Source: Thermus thermamylovorans | GTDB lineage: Bacteria; Deinococcota; Deinococci; Deinococcales; Thermaceae | Length of the DNA stretch: 64,000 nucleotides | Assembly: GCF_004307015.1 (NCBI RefSeq) | Contig: NZ_SIJL01000004.1 | Location: 119,969 to 183,968 of the forward strand | Direction: 5' to 3' | In this document: piece by piece, positions 20,011 to 28,375 of the stretch | Position numbering within the stretch: position 1 is the first letter of the stretch | Layout: each line of letters starts with the position of its first letter | The notes under the pieces: model-generated | What the model was told of the DNA's origin: nothing | What the model saw: only the letters and a program-made list of their open reading frames with translations | Databases searched by the model: none | Translations under genes and position numbers: made by a program

Positions 20011-22383
20011 GTGCGCTTTCTGGGGGCGTTTCTGGCCCTGGGGCTGGCCCTGGCTACCCCCCTGGAGCCCCTCGAGGAAGCCCGCGGGCACTACGGGGCA
20101 GGGCGGATGGAGGCCGTCCTGAGGGCGCTCACCCCTCTCCTCCAGGGGTACGACCCCCCGGAGGAGGCCCTGCTCCTGGCAGGCTTTGCCCATTACCGGC
20201 TGGGCCAGTTTCCCCAGGCCCTGGACCTCTTCAGCCGCTTGGTGGGCACCCTGAAGGGGGGTCCGGAGGCCCTCTACGGCTTCGGCCTCACCCTTAGGGC
20301 CCTGGGGGACCCGGAAGGGGCCCGGAGCGCCCTGGGCTGGGCCCTGCGGGAGGGGTACCGGGAGGCGGAGGCGGTTCTCAAAACCCTCCCCCCTCCCCCA
20401 CCCCCCGCCCCCAAGACCCGAAAAACCCCACCCCCCTTCGCCGCCCGGGAGGGGCGCTTCTGGGTGGAGGGGAAGCCCTTCCCGGTGCGGGGGGTGAACC
20501 TGGGGGTGGCCCTCCCGGGCCGCTTCCCCGCGGAGTTCCCCGAGGAGGAGGCCCTCTACCGGGCCTGGCTGGAGCTCCTAAGGGCCATGGGGGCCAACAG
20601 CGTGCGCACCTACACCCTCCTGCCCCCCGCCTTTTACCGGGCCCTCCTCCACCACAACCTCTTGCACAAGGACCGGCCCCTCTACCTCTTCCAGGGAGTC
20701 TGGACGGAGCTTCCCGAGGACGAGGGGTACCCCGATTGGGAAGGCCCCTTCCTGGAGAAGTTCCTCCTGGAGGGGCGGGAGGTCCTGGACGCCCTCCACG
20801 GCAACCTCCGCCGCCCTCCCCGCCCGGGGCACGCCCACGGGAACTACACCGCGGACGTCTCCCCCTGGACCCTGGGCCTCCTGGTGGGGCGGGAGTTTGA
20901 GCCCTACTCCGTGGAGGCCTACGACGGGCGCCACCCGGGGCGCACCTACCGGGGCAGGTTCCTCGAGGCCGCCCCGGAGGCCAGCCCCTTCGCCGCCTAC
21001 CTGGCCGAGGTCCTGGACCGCCTGGCCGGGTACGAGTGGGAGGCCTACGGCACCTTTAGGCCCATGGGCTTCGTGAACTGGCCCACCCTGGACCCCTTGC
21101 GCTGGGAAAGCGAGGCCAGCTTCCAGGAGGAGTACCTCCTCCGCCGTGCCCGCGGGGAGAGGGTAGAACCGCCCCGGGCTGGGCCCCTGCACGAGGAGGA
21201 CACCGTCTCCCTGGACCCAACCCACCTGAGGCCCACCCCGGGAAGCCCCCTTACCCTCTTCGCCGCCTACCACGTCTACCCTTACTACCCCGACTTTCTG
21301 GTGAACGAGCCTGGCCTGGCCCCAGACCGCTACCGCCGCTACCTGGAACGCCTCGAGGCCCACCACCACCCCATGCCCCTCCTCATCGCCGAGTTCGGCC
21401 TGCCCACGAGCCGCGGCATCGCCCACTTCCACCCCGAGGGCCTCCACCACGGGGGCCACTCGGAGGAGGCCCAGGCAGAAAGGGTCATCGCCCTTTGGCA
21501 GGACATCTCCGAGCTGGACCTGGCAGGGGGCGTGGTCTTCGCCCTTTTGGACGAGTGGTTCAAGAAGAACTGGCTCTTCGCCCCTTTTGAGGCGGGGGAA
21601 CGGAACCCCTTCTGGCACAACCTCCTGGACCCCGAGGAGAACTACGGCCTCCTGGCGGCCACCGCCAGGGGAGCCTTCCGGCTGGACGGGAAGGCGGAGG
21701 AGTGGGAGGGGGTGCCCTTCCTCCTCCGGGAGGAGGGGCGCTTCCTCAAGACCCACGCCGACCCCGAGTACCTCTGGCTCCTCTACCGGGGGCCCCTCCC
21801 CTTGCGCCTCCACCTGGACACCGTCCCCGGGGGGGTACCGGTGGCGGAGGGCTTCGGGGCAGAGTTCTACCTGGAGGTCGGCCCCGAGGGGGGAAGGCTC
21901 CTCATCGAGGCGGGCTACTACCCCTTCCGGGAGCTGGACCACGGCCTGCCGGGGACGGAGCACCTGGTCTTCCGCGGGCCCAGCCGGCCGGGGGAGGGCC
22001 CCTTCGTCCCCTTCTTCCTGGAGCCCAACCGCCGCCGCACGGGAAGGGACGGGACCGACTACCCCCGGGCGGTCTACGAGCTGGGGAGGCTGCGGGAGGG
22101 GCAGGACCCTCCGGGGGCCCGGGACCCCACCGCGGACTACGCCCTCGGGGAGGGGGGGCTTTTGGAGCTAAGGCTCCCCTGGGGCCTGCTCCTGGTGGCC
22201 GACCCCAGCAGCCGCCTCGCCTGGTACGCCCCCGAACCGGTCCCCATCGGGGGCATCGGCCTCCTCCTGGAAGGGGCTCCTCCCCTCCGCTTCACCTGGA
22301 GCCCCTGGGAGGAGCCCCCCTTCGCCCTCCGGCTCAAGCCCCTCTACTTCCGCCTGCAGAGGCTCTGGGGAGGAGGACCCTGA
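20011..22383 (+). CDS. Exported protein with N-terminal TPR and glycoside-hydrolase-like domain
   Basis: 790 residues. A signal peptide (MRFLGAFLALGLALAT) is followed by TPR-like repeats at about 20-120 (LLAGFAHYRLGQFPQALDLFSRLV). A Pro-rich linker comes at about 128-145, then a TIM-barrel glycosidase-like region starting FAAREGRFWVEGKPFPVRGV, the entry typical of GH2/GH5-like folds. A candidate catalytic glutamate is in LLIAEFGLPTS. The last 220 residues look like a beta-sandwich. Start GTG 20011, four bases after the ligase stop. I cannot name the family or substrate. Confidence 0.75.
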   Translation: MRFLGAFLALGLALATPLEPLEEARGHYGAGRMEAVLRALTPLLQGYDPPEEALLLAGFAHYRLGQFPQALDLFSRLVGTLKGGPEALYGFGLTLRALGDPEGARSALGWALREGYREAEAVLKTLPPPPPPAPKTRKTPPPFAAREGRFWVEGKPFPVRGVNLGVALPGRFPAEFPEEEALYRAWLELLRAMGANSVRTYTLLPPAFYRALLHHNLLHKDRPLYLFQGVWTELPEDEGYPDWEGPFLEKFLLEGREVLDALHGNLRRPPRPGHAHGNYTADVSPWTLGLLVGREFEPYSVEAYDGRHPGRTYRGRFLEAAPEASPFAAYLAEVLDRLAGYEWEAYGTFRPMGFVNWPTLDPLRWESEASFQEEYLLRRARGERVEPPRAGPLHEEDTVSLDPTHLRPTPGSPLTLFAAYHVYPYYPDFLVNEPGLAPDRYRRYLERLEAHHHPMPLLIAEFGLPTSRGIAHFHPEGLHHGGHSEEAQAERVIALWQDISELDLAGGVVFALLDEWFKKNWLFAPFEAGERNPFWHNLLDPEENYGLLAATARGAFRLDGKAEEWEGVPFLLREEGRFLKTHADPEYLWLLYRGPLPLRLHLDTVPGGVPVAEGFGAEFYLEVGPEGGRLLIEAGYYPFRELDHGLPGTEHLVFRGPSRPGEGPFVPFFLEPNRRRTGRDGTDYPRAVYELGRLREGQDPPGARDPTADYALGEGGLLELRLPWGLLLVADPSSRLAWYAPEPVPIGGIGLLLEGAPPLRFTWSPWEEPPFALRLKPLYFRLQRLWGGGP

Positions 22384-23821
22384 GGGGCAGGCGCAGGGCC
22401 CAGCCCCCCAGGAGGAAAAGCCCCGTCCCCAGAGCCCCGGCGAGGAGGAGGGGCAAAAGCCCCTCCCAGGAGGTCTCCGGCCCCACCTGCCCCTGGAGGA
22501 GCAGCCCGGGCACTGCCGCCAGAAGCCCCGCCAGGTAGGCCCGAAGGAGGAGGCTCAAGAGGCCGGGGAAGGCCACCCCCTCCCGCAGGAGGAGGCGCAG
22601 GTAGAGGAAAAGGCCCAGCCACCCCGCAAGGGCGGTGGCCAGGTTGAGGAGGAAAAGCCCCGCCTCCCTCAGGAGCCAGTAGCCCAGGGCGTTGAGGAGG
22701 AAGACCTGGGCGCTGGCGAAGACCGCCTCGCGCACCCGGCCCAGGGCGTAAAGCCCCCGCAGGAGCAGGGTGTTCACCCCCCAGGGCAGCACCGCCAGGG
22801 CCAGGGCGGCCAGGGCCAAGGCGCTGTAGGTGCGGTTCTCAGGGGTGAGGGGGCCGAAGAGGCCGAAGAGGAAGAGGACCAGGAAGGGACTCGCCCCCAA
22901 AAGGAGCCCCCCCGAAAGGGCCAGGACCAGGGAGAGGCGCCAAAGAGGCCCGCGGAGGAAGCGGGCCAGCTCTCCCCCCTTCAGGGCGCTCATCCGGGGA
23001 AAGAGGGCGATGGCCGGGGAGGTGGCGAAAAGGCCCAGGACCATCTGGAAGACCACCTCCGCGTTGTAGAAGCCGGTGACCGCCGCCGGGGGGTAGCGGG
23101 TGAGGAGGTTGGTCAGGAGCAGGTTCAGAAACTGGCGCAAGGAGGTGGTGAAGGCGAAGGGCCCCATGCGGCCCAGGGCGGGGAGAAACGCCCGGTGCCA
23201 GCGCCACTCCAGGCGGAAGCCCCGGAGAAAGGGGAGCTGCACCAGGGCCTGCAAAAGCCCCCCCAGGGCCACGGAAAGCCCCAGGGCGGTGGGGTCCCCG
23301 GGGAAAAGGGCCATGAGGCCGATGGCCGCCAGGTTGAAGGCGATGGGGCCCAGGGCGTAGGGCAGGAAGCGTTCCTCCGCCTGCAGGAGGGCGGAGAGGA
23401 GGGCGGCCAGGGAGATGCCCAGGAGAAAGGGGAGGAGGAGGCGGGTGAGGTAGACCACCTGGGCGAAGGCCTCCTCCTCCCGGAGGTGGCTTCCCGGGGC
23501 CACCAGAAGGGCCGCCACGAAGGGGGCCAGGAGGTAGCCCAGGCCCAGGACCAGGAGGTTCACCCCCAGGAGGAAGGCGGCGAAGCGCCGGGCGAAGGCC
23601 CGGGCCTCGGCCTCGGGGAGGTTTTTGAGGAGGGGGATGAGGGCGTTTTGCACCGCCCCCTCGGCCAAAAGCTCCCGCAGGAGGTTGGGCACCCGGTAGG
23701 CCACGTTGAAGGCGTCCTTGAGGGAGTCGGGGAAAAGGGCGTTGAAGACCGCCTGGCGCAGGAGGCCCAGGACCCTCGAGGCCAGGGTCCCCCCCATGAC
23801 CAGGAGGACCTTAGGGAGCAT
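22334..23821 (-). CDS. murJ: Lipid II flippase MurJ (MviN)
   Basis: 495 residues, about 14 membrane helices, with the MurJ N-terminal signature (GTLASRVLGLLRQAVFNALFPDS, then DAFNVAYRVPNLLRELLAEGA). Moves lipid-linked peptidoglycan precursor across the membrane. ATG at 23821 overlaps the end of the upstream nuclease-like gene by 11 bp. Its 3' end overlaps the convergent TPR/glycosidase gene by 50 bp. Confidence 0.95.
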   Translation of the reverse strand: MLPKVLLVMGGTLASRVLGLLRQAVFNALFPDSLKDAFNVAYRVPNLLRELLAEGAVQNALIPLLKNLPEAEARAFARRFAAFLLGVNLLVLGLGYLLAPFVAALLVAPGSHLREEEAFAQVVYLTRLLLPFLLGISLAALLSALLQAEERFLPYALGPIAFNLAAIGLMALFPGDPTALGLSVALGGLLQALVQLPFLRGFRLEWRWHRAFLPALGRMGPFAFTTSLRQFLNLLLTNLLTRYPPAAVTGFYNAEVVFQMVLGLFATSPAIALFPRMSALKGGELARFLRGPLWRLSLVLALSGGLLLGASPFLVLFLFGLFGPLTPENRTYSALALAALALAVLPWGVNTLLLRGLYALGRVREAVFASAQVFLLNALGYWLLREAGLFLLNLATALAGWLGLFLYLRLLLREGVAFPGLLSLLLRAYLAGLLAAVPGLLLQGQVGPETSWEGLLPLLLAGALGTGLFLLGGWALRLPLRVLLPRASAGGSRGA

Positions 23822-24887
23822 TCCCCTCCAACGCCTCCTGGAAGGCCTCGAGGAAGCCCGCCTGCCCCACCACCGTGAGGCCGTAGAGGGCGGAGAGCTC
23901 CTTGGCCCGGGTCCGGTCCACCCCCAAGAGGACCAGGAAGCTCTCCTTTGGGGAAAGGCCCAGGACCTTCCTGAGCCCCGCGTACTTGGCGATGTGGGCC
24001 TGGAACTCTCCGGTCTTGGCCTCGAACCAGTAGACCCGCTCCCCCACCCGCACCAGGACGTCCAGCTCCGCGGCCTCCCCGCCGGGGAGGGTCACCTGGT
24101 AGCCCACCGCCACCTCGTGGGGCAGGTTCTTGGAGCGGAGGAGCTTGCGCACCCTTTCGGCCACGTACCGCTCTAGCCACCCCCCGGTGAGGAAGTTCTG
24201 CACCCAGCCCTCGGTGCTGGCCTTGGCCCGTAGACGCCTTTCCTCGCTCTTGTAGTGGTAGGAGGTGAGGAGGGCGTACTGCTTGAGGAGGGTGCAGAAC
24301 TGGGTGGAGTTGGCGATCTCCTCCTGGGAGGCCTCGGAAAGGGAAAGCTCGAACTGGCGCTTGGTGGAGAGGCTCTGCTTCAGGCGCTCGTAGAGCCTTT
24401 CCAGACTGGGGTAGCGGTCCCCCAGGAAGAGGGCCAGGCGGGTGAGGACCTTCTCCTTCTCCTCCTCTTCCTGGGGCCTTTTGGCCACCTGGAGGCCCAG
24501 CCCCTTAAGCCACGCCTCCAGGGAGGGAACCCTTTTGGGCCTCGGGACCTCCGGGGCCTTGGCGGGCTCGGGTAAGGGCGGCCGGGCCTCGAGCCCCGGG
24601 AGGGGGGCCTCCCGCAGAAGCCGCCACATCTCCCCCGCCAGGGCGAGGAAGCGGGCCCGCACCGGGTCGGCCTCCCCGTCCAGCCCAGGGGGGGTGAGGC
24701 CCGCCCGCAAGGCCTCCAGGAGCCAGGCCTCGAGGGCCTCCCTAAGGGCCTGGCGGGCGGCCTCCAGGTGTTCTGCCTCCACCTTTAGGCCCAGCTCGGG
24801 AAGCTCCGCGGCGAAGCGCCCCGGCCCCAGGAGGTCGTAGCGGGCCTGGGCCATGGTCCTTTCCAGGTAGCGGGTGAGGACGCCCAC
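23811..24887 (-). CDS. PD-(D/E)XK nuclease-like protein of unknown role
   Basis: 358 residues from GTG 24887, which follows TATGCT by seven bases (leaderless); ATG 24854 with GAAAGGA is an alternative. The N-terminal 220 residues are helical and charged, with a Pro-rich hinge near 110. The C-terminal part has ELDVLVRVGERVYWFEAKTGEF, a D...ExK nuclease core. This segment, with the following helix and GLTVVGQAGF, resembles the nuclease half of DUF1887/Card1 proteins. No CARF domain is visible. It overlaps murJ, which may only reflect gene packing. Family assignment is by eye. Confidence 0.65.
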   Translation of the reverse strand: MGVLTRYLERTMAQARYDLLGPGRFAAELPELGLKVEAEHLEAARQALREALEAWLLEALRAGLTPPGLDGEADPVRARFLALAGEMWRLLREAPLPGLEARPPLPEPAKAPEVPRPKRVPSLEAWLKGLGLQVAKRPQEEEEKEKVLTRLALFLGDRYPSLERLYERLKQSLSTKRQFELSLSEASQEEIANSTQFCTLLKQYALLTSYHYKSEERRLRAKASTEGWVQNFLTGGWLERYVAERVRKLLRSKNLPHEVAVGYQVTLPGGEAAELDVLVRVGERVYWFEAKTGEFQAHIAKYAGLRKVLGLSPKESFLVLLGVDRTRAKELSALYGLTVVGQAGFLEAFQEALEGNAP

Positions 24888-24894
24888 GGGCCTA

Positions 24895-24900
24895 AGCATA
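24895..24900 (-). promoter_or_regulatory. -10 element for the nuclease-like gene
   Basis: Minus-strand TATGCT, seven bases before GTG 24887. It lies right after the T-rich end of the tRNA-Leu terminator, so the two transcription units are insulated. Confidence 0.5.
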
Positions 24901-24902
24901 AC

Positions 24903-24930
24903 AAGAAGGGCCCCGGAAAACCCCGGGGCC
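24903..24930 (-). terminator. Terminator of tRNA-Leu
   Basis: Minus strand: GGCCCCGG, loop GGTTTT, CCGGGGCC, then CTTCTTGTT. Starts four bases after the encoded CCA end. Confidence 0.8.
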
Positions 24931-24933
24931 TCC

Positions 24934-25021
24934 TGGTGCCGGGGACGGGACTCGAACCCGTACGGGGGCATCCCCCCAGCGGATTTTAAGTCCGCAGCGT
25001 CTACCGTTCCGCCACCCCGGC
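24934..25021 (-). tRNA. tRNA-Leu (anticodon UAA)
   Basis: Complete cloverleaf on the minus strand: acceptor GCCGGGG/CCCCGGC, D arm GCG...CGC, anticodon stem GCGGA/TCCGC around loop CTTAAAA (anticodon TAA). A long class II variable arm (GGGGGGATGCCCCC region) and T arm ACGGG/CCCGT with TTCGAGT follow. The discriminator is A and the CCA end is encoded at 24934-24936. Long variable arm and A73 fit leucine. Confidence 0.97.
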
Positions 25022-25032
25022 GGGCGCCTTCC

Positions 25033-25061
25033 ATGCTACCAAAGGGGAAAGTCCCCGCCAA
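25033..25061 (-). promoter_or_regulatory. Promoter of tRNA-Leu inside the 3' end of the LCP gene
   Basis: Minus strand TTGGCG (25061-25056), 17-bp spacer, TAGCAT (25038-25033). The -10 overlaps the TAG stop of the upstream LCP-family gene. The tRNA 5' end is 11 bases downstream of the -10. Confidence 0.65.
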
Positions 25062-26190
25062 GGCGCAAGGTGAGGTCCGCCCCCAAAACCGCCTCCCCCG
25101 ACACGCGGTAAGGGACCCCTAGGGCCTCCCCCAAGGCCCGGGCCAGGAGGCCGGGGCCGTTTTCCAGCGCCTCGGTGCGGCCCGGGGCCAGGTCCACCGG
25201 ATGGAGGACCACCCCTAGGCCCAGGGCCTGCAGCCGCTCCCTGGCCCGCTCCGCCTGGGACTCTTGCCCTGGGCCGTAGACCAGGGCCACCCGCCTCCCG
25301 GAAAGCGCCGCCTCCTCCGCGGTGCCCTCCCCCTGGAAGTAGAGGCCCACCAGCTCCCGAAGAGCCCCCTCGTCCACGCTCCAGCCTCCCCCGCTGAAGC
25401 GCCCCGGCAGGAGGAGGCTCACCAGCTCGGGCCGCCTCAGGGCGAAGCCCAAAAGGGCCCCCTTCTCCCGCCGGATGAGGTCGGTCCGCAGGTGGGGCTC
25501 CACCGCCGCCACCGCCTGGGGCAGGCGGAAAAGCCCCGAGGGGGAGAGGAGCTGCTCCTTCAGGGCGTGGAGGAAGGCCTGCTGCCGCTGCACCCGGCCG
25601 ATATCCCCCAGGGCGTCCTTGCGGAAGCGCAGGTAGCCCTCCGCCTGTTCGCCATTTAGCACCTGGCACCCTGGCTGCAGATCGATGTCCAGGCCCGCGG
25701 CGGTGTCCCGGTAGCGCATGGGCCGCTCCACGCAGACCCTAACCCCCCCTAAAGCGTCCACCCCCCGGCGGAGGGCCTCCGTGCTCACCACCACGTAACG
25801 GTCCGCCCGCACCCCCGTGATCTGGGCCACCGCCTCCTTCATGAGTTCCGGCCCCCCCAAGGGGCTCGCCGCGTTCACCCGGCGCACCCCGTAGCCCGGG
25901 AGGCGGACCCAGGTGTCCCGGGGGATGGAGAGAACCACCGCCCGGCCTGCCCCCGGGTCCAGCCGCACCAGCAAGATGGCGTCCGCCAGACCGCGGAAGC
26001 GCTCCGGGGCCCGCTGGCGGGGACCCAGGTACTCGGGGCTCGAGCCGTAGACCAGGAGGGTGAAGGGCTCCCGCAGGCCCCAGGGACTGGGGAAGGCCCC
26101 GTGGCGCAGCAGAGGCCCCAGAAGGGGGTAGGCCCAAAGGGCCAAAGCCCCCAGAAGCACCATGGAGGCGAGGAGGGGAAGCCGCCGCAC
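25036..26190 (-). CDS. LytR-CpsA-Psr (LCP) family protein with LytR_C domain
   Basis: 384 residues from GTG 26190, eight bases after TAGACT. N-terminal membrane anchor (LPLLASMVLLGALALW), then the LCP catalytic domain with AILLVRLDPGAGRAVVLS, IPRDTWVRLPG and VNAASPLGGPELM carrying the conserved Arg and Asp. The LytR_C region comes near 285-384 (RRVALVYGPG...). LCP enzymes transfer lipid-linked glycans to the cell wall. A longer open frame upstream is not supported. The tRNA-Leu promoter lies in its last codons. Confidence 0.9.
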   Translation of the reverse strand: MRRLPLLASMVLLGALALWAYPLLGPLLRHGAFPSPWGLREPFTLLVYGSSPEYLGPRQRAPERFRGLADAILLVRLDPGAGRAVVLSIPRDTWVRLPGYGVRRVNAASPLGGPELMKEAVAQITGVRADRYVVVSTEALRRGVDALGGVRVCVERPMRYRDTAAGLDIDLQPGCQVLNGEQAEGYLRFRKDALGDIGRVQRQQAFLHALKEQLLSPSGLFRLPQAVAAVEPHLRTDLIRREKGALLGFALRRPELVSLLLPGRFSGGGWSVDEGALRELVGLYFQGEGTAEEAALSGRRVALVYGPGQESQAERARERLQALGLGVVLHPVDLAPGRTEALENGPGLLARALGEALGVPYRVSGEAVLGADLTLRLGGDFPLW

Positions 26191-26198
26191 GGGGGCCC

Positions 26199-26204
26199 AG
26201 TCTA
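26199..26204 (-). promoter_or_regulatory. -10 element for the LCP gene
   Basis: Minus-strand TAGACT, eight bases before GTG 26190; predicted leaderless mRNA. Confidence 0.5.
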
Positions 26205-26225
26205 CACCCCCTTGGGTGAGGGGGA

Positions 26226-27542
26226 TTAGGGGAAGCAGTAGGTGGTGTCGGTCAGCACCCGGTCGGCCCGCACCAGGCCGAAGCCGTACTCGTCGTCCTT
26301 CCCCGCGGGGCCCAGGTCCTCGGCGGTCTGGGTCAAGCAGGTGTACACCTGGTCCGGCGTGGGCCATTCCTTGCGCTCGCTGGCGTACCGGCTCATATAA
26401 AGGGCCGCCACCCCAGCCACAATGGGGCTGGCGAAGGAGGTGCCGCTAGACCTGGCGTACCCTCCGGAAGGGGCGGCCACCAAAACCCCCACCCCGGGGG
26501 CCACCAGGTCCAGCTCCGGGCCAAGGGCGGAGAAGGAGGCCCGCCTTCGGTCCTGGTCCACCGCCCCCACGGCCAGGGTGCTGGGGCTGCTGGCGGGGAA
26601 CAGGACCGGACCTCCCGAAGAGTACCCTGGGTACGGGCTCTCATAATTCCCCGCCGCCGCCACGATCACCATCCCCTGGGCTCGAGCTCGGGTCAGCTCC
26701 TCATCCAATGGGGGGTCGTACACATTGGCGCCCAGAGAGATGTTGGCGACCCGCACCCCCAGGCTTCGGGCGAGCCGCACTCCCTCCAGGAGGGTGGCGG
26801 TGGTGCCCCTGCCTCCGTCAGGGAACACCTTGATGGGCACGATGTAGCCCCCCCAGGTCACCCCGGCCATGCCCCGGCCATTTTGGGTGTCCGCCCCCAG
26901 GACGCTGGCCACGGCGAGGCCGTGGCCCCGGTCGGCGCTCCGGTCGGTGGGGTCGGCGTCCCCATCGGCCACATCCAGGTTGACGCCTGCGGGGAGGTAC
27001 TTGCTGGTCTGAAAGTCCTCATGGTCCAGGATGCCTGTGTCCAGCACCGCGATGAGGGGCGGGCACCCCCGGCCCGTGCTCTGGTTCCAGGCCGCCTCCA
27101 ACCCCACCAGGCCGTCGAGGTATGCCCTCTGGTGGGTGGCATAGAAGGGGTCGTTGGGCGTCCGCAGGGGGCGGTAGAGATAGTTGGGCTGCACGTACTG
27201 CGCCCCCGCCCGGAGGAGGGCCCGGGCCTTGGCCTCCTCCTGCCCTTTGGGCACCTTCACCCGCAAGAGGCCTTGGGAAAGGGCCTCCTGGGGCTCCACT
27301 CCCTCAGCCCGCAGGGCCTGGAGGGAAAGCCCCGGCTGGGGAAGCACCAGGAGCTCCCCGGGCACGTATTCCCCGGCAAAGCGGCCCAAGCCTTGGAGGC
27401 GGAGGGGCTCCTCCGCGCCCTGCGCCCCCAAGGGGCCCACGGGGCAGTCGGCAGGGTTTACGGGAGGCGGGGGCGTCTGGGGGCAGGCGGCGAGGAGGAG
27501 GGCGAGGCCGGCGAGCAGGACAGCGAAGGCCAGATGCCTCAT
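26226..27542 (-). CDS. Subtilisin-like (S8) serine protease, predicted lipoprotein
   Basis: 438 residues from ATG 27542, seven bases after TATAGT. Signal peptide with lipobox LLLAAC, lipidated Cys20. The propeptide-like region (about 60-120) ends with an I9-type segment (GELLVLPQPG...AQYVQPNYLYRP). Catalytic triad: Asp168 (AVLDTGI), His207 (DRGHGLAVAS), Ser369 (SGTSFASPIVAG); Asn299 in AAAGN forms the oxyanion hole. Surface-anchored protease. No C-terminal extra domain. Confidence 0.93.
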   Translation of the reverse strand: MRHLAFAVLLAGLALLLAACPQTPPPPVNPADCPVGPLGAQGAEEPLRLQGLGRFAGEYVPGELLVLPQPGLSLQALRAEGVEPQEALSQGLLRVKVPKGQEEAKARALLRAGAQYVQPNYLYRPLRTPNDPFYATHQRAYLDGLVGLEAAWNQSTGRGCPPLIAVLDTGILDHEDFQTSKYLPAGVNLDVADGDADPTDRSADRGHGLAVASVLGADTQNGRGMAGVTWGGYIVPIKVFPDGGRGTTATLLEGVRLARSLGVRVANISLGANVYDPPLDEELTRARAQGMVIVAAAGNYESPYPGYSSGGPVLFPASSPSTLAVGAVDQDRRRASFSALGPELDLVAPGVGVLVAAPSGGYARSSGTSFASPIVAGVAALYMSRYASERKEWPTPDQVYTCLTQTAEDLGPAGKDDEYGFGLVRADRVLTDTTYCFP

Positions 27543-27549
27543 GGGTCCC

Positions 27550-27555
27550 ACTATA
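27550..27555 (-). promoter_or_regulatory. -10 element for the S8 protease gene
   Basis: Minus-strand TATAGT with seven bases to ATG 27542, so a leaderless transcript is predicted. Preceded by GC-rich CCGGCCGCCTGGCCG. Confidence 0.6.
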
Positions 27556-27577
27556 CGGCCAGGCGGCCGGTGGGACC

Positions 27578-28375
27578 TTAAGCCTGGCCTAAGGTTTCCG
27601 CCACCCGGTCCGCCAGCTTCTCCAGGAAGGCGAAGAACATGGGCCCGTAGTGGGCCAGCTCGTCCCCATCGGTGGCGGCCACGGGAAAGTCCCACCCCCG
27701 CTCCTCCGCCAGGGCCCTCGCCTTCGCCAGGGGGTTCTTGCCCCAGGGTTTGGGCTCGTAGAGGAAGAGGTCGGGCCTGCGGCGCTTGACCTCCTCCAGG
27801 TCCGGGGGGAAGTAGGCCTGGGGCAGGTCCAGGAAGATGGGCTTAAGGCCCAGGTGGAGGAGGGCCTGGGCGATGTAGCTCCCCCGGCCCACGGTGATGG
27901 GCCCGCCCAGGTCCATTTCAAAGTAGACCTTCAGGTCAAACCGCCCCTTGAGGCGGCCGTAGCGCTCGGCCAGCCCGTGGGCCAGCTCCGCGGCCCGCTC
28001 CTCCAGGTCCAGAAGGTGGCCCAGGGTGGAGAGGTTTTCCAGGATGCCGTAGGGGCTCGTGGGCAAGGGCACCGCGTAGGCGGGAAAGCCCTCCTCCTTG
28101 AGCCTGAGGGCCTGCTCCCGCTGCACCCCGGTGGAGAGGAGGACCAAATCGGGCTTCAGGCTCCGGAGGAGGTCGGTGCGGGTCTTGGTGTAGGAGGCCA
28201 GGACCGGCAGGGAAAGCACCTCCGCCGGGCGGTGGCAGAAGGCGCTCCGGCCCACCAGCCTATCCCCCACCCCCAGGGCGAAAAGGGCGTCCGTCAGGTT
28301 GGGGGCCAGGCTCACGATGCGCCCGAAGCGGTCGGGGAGGTCTAGGGGGCCGAGAAGCTCGTGGAAGATTTTCAT
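27578..28375 (-). CDS. BtuF/FepB-like helical-backbone metal-receptor protein without signal peptide
   Basis: 265 residues with the cobalamin/iron-siderophore binding-protein fold pattern: [24 protein letters not shown], then [11 protein letters not shown], and a second lobe with [17 protein letters not shown] and [11 protein letters not shown]. Family members normally are exported, but this one starts [18 protein letters not shown] with no signal peptide or lipobox. It is therefore probably cytosolic, or its start is misassigned. ATGA overlap with hisD upstream. No permease or ATPase gene adjacent. Confidence 0.82.
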   Translation of the reverse strand: MKIFHELLGPLDLPDRFGRIVSLAPNLTDALFALGVGDRLVGRSAFCHRPAEVLSLPVLASYTKTRTDLLRSLKPDLVLLSTGVQREQALRLKEEGFPAYAVPLPTSPYGILENLSTLGHLLDLEERAAELAHGLAERYGRLKGRFDLKVYFEMDLGGPITVGRGSYIAQALLHLGLKPIFLDLPQAYFPPDLEEVKRRRPDLFLYEPKPWGKNPLAKARALAEERGWDFPVAATDGDELAHYGPMFFAFLEKLADRVAETLGQA

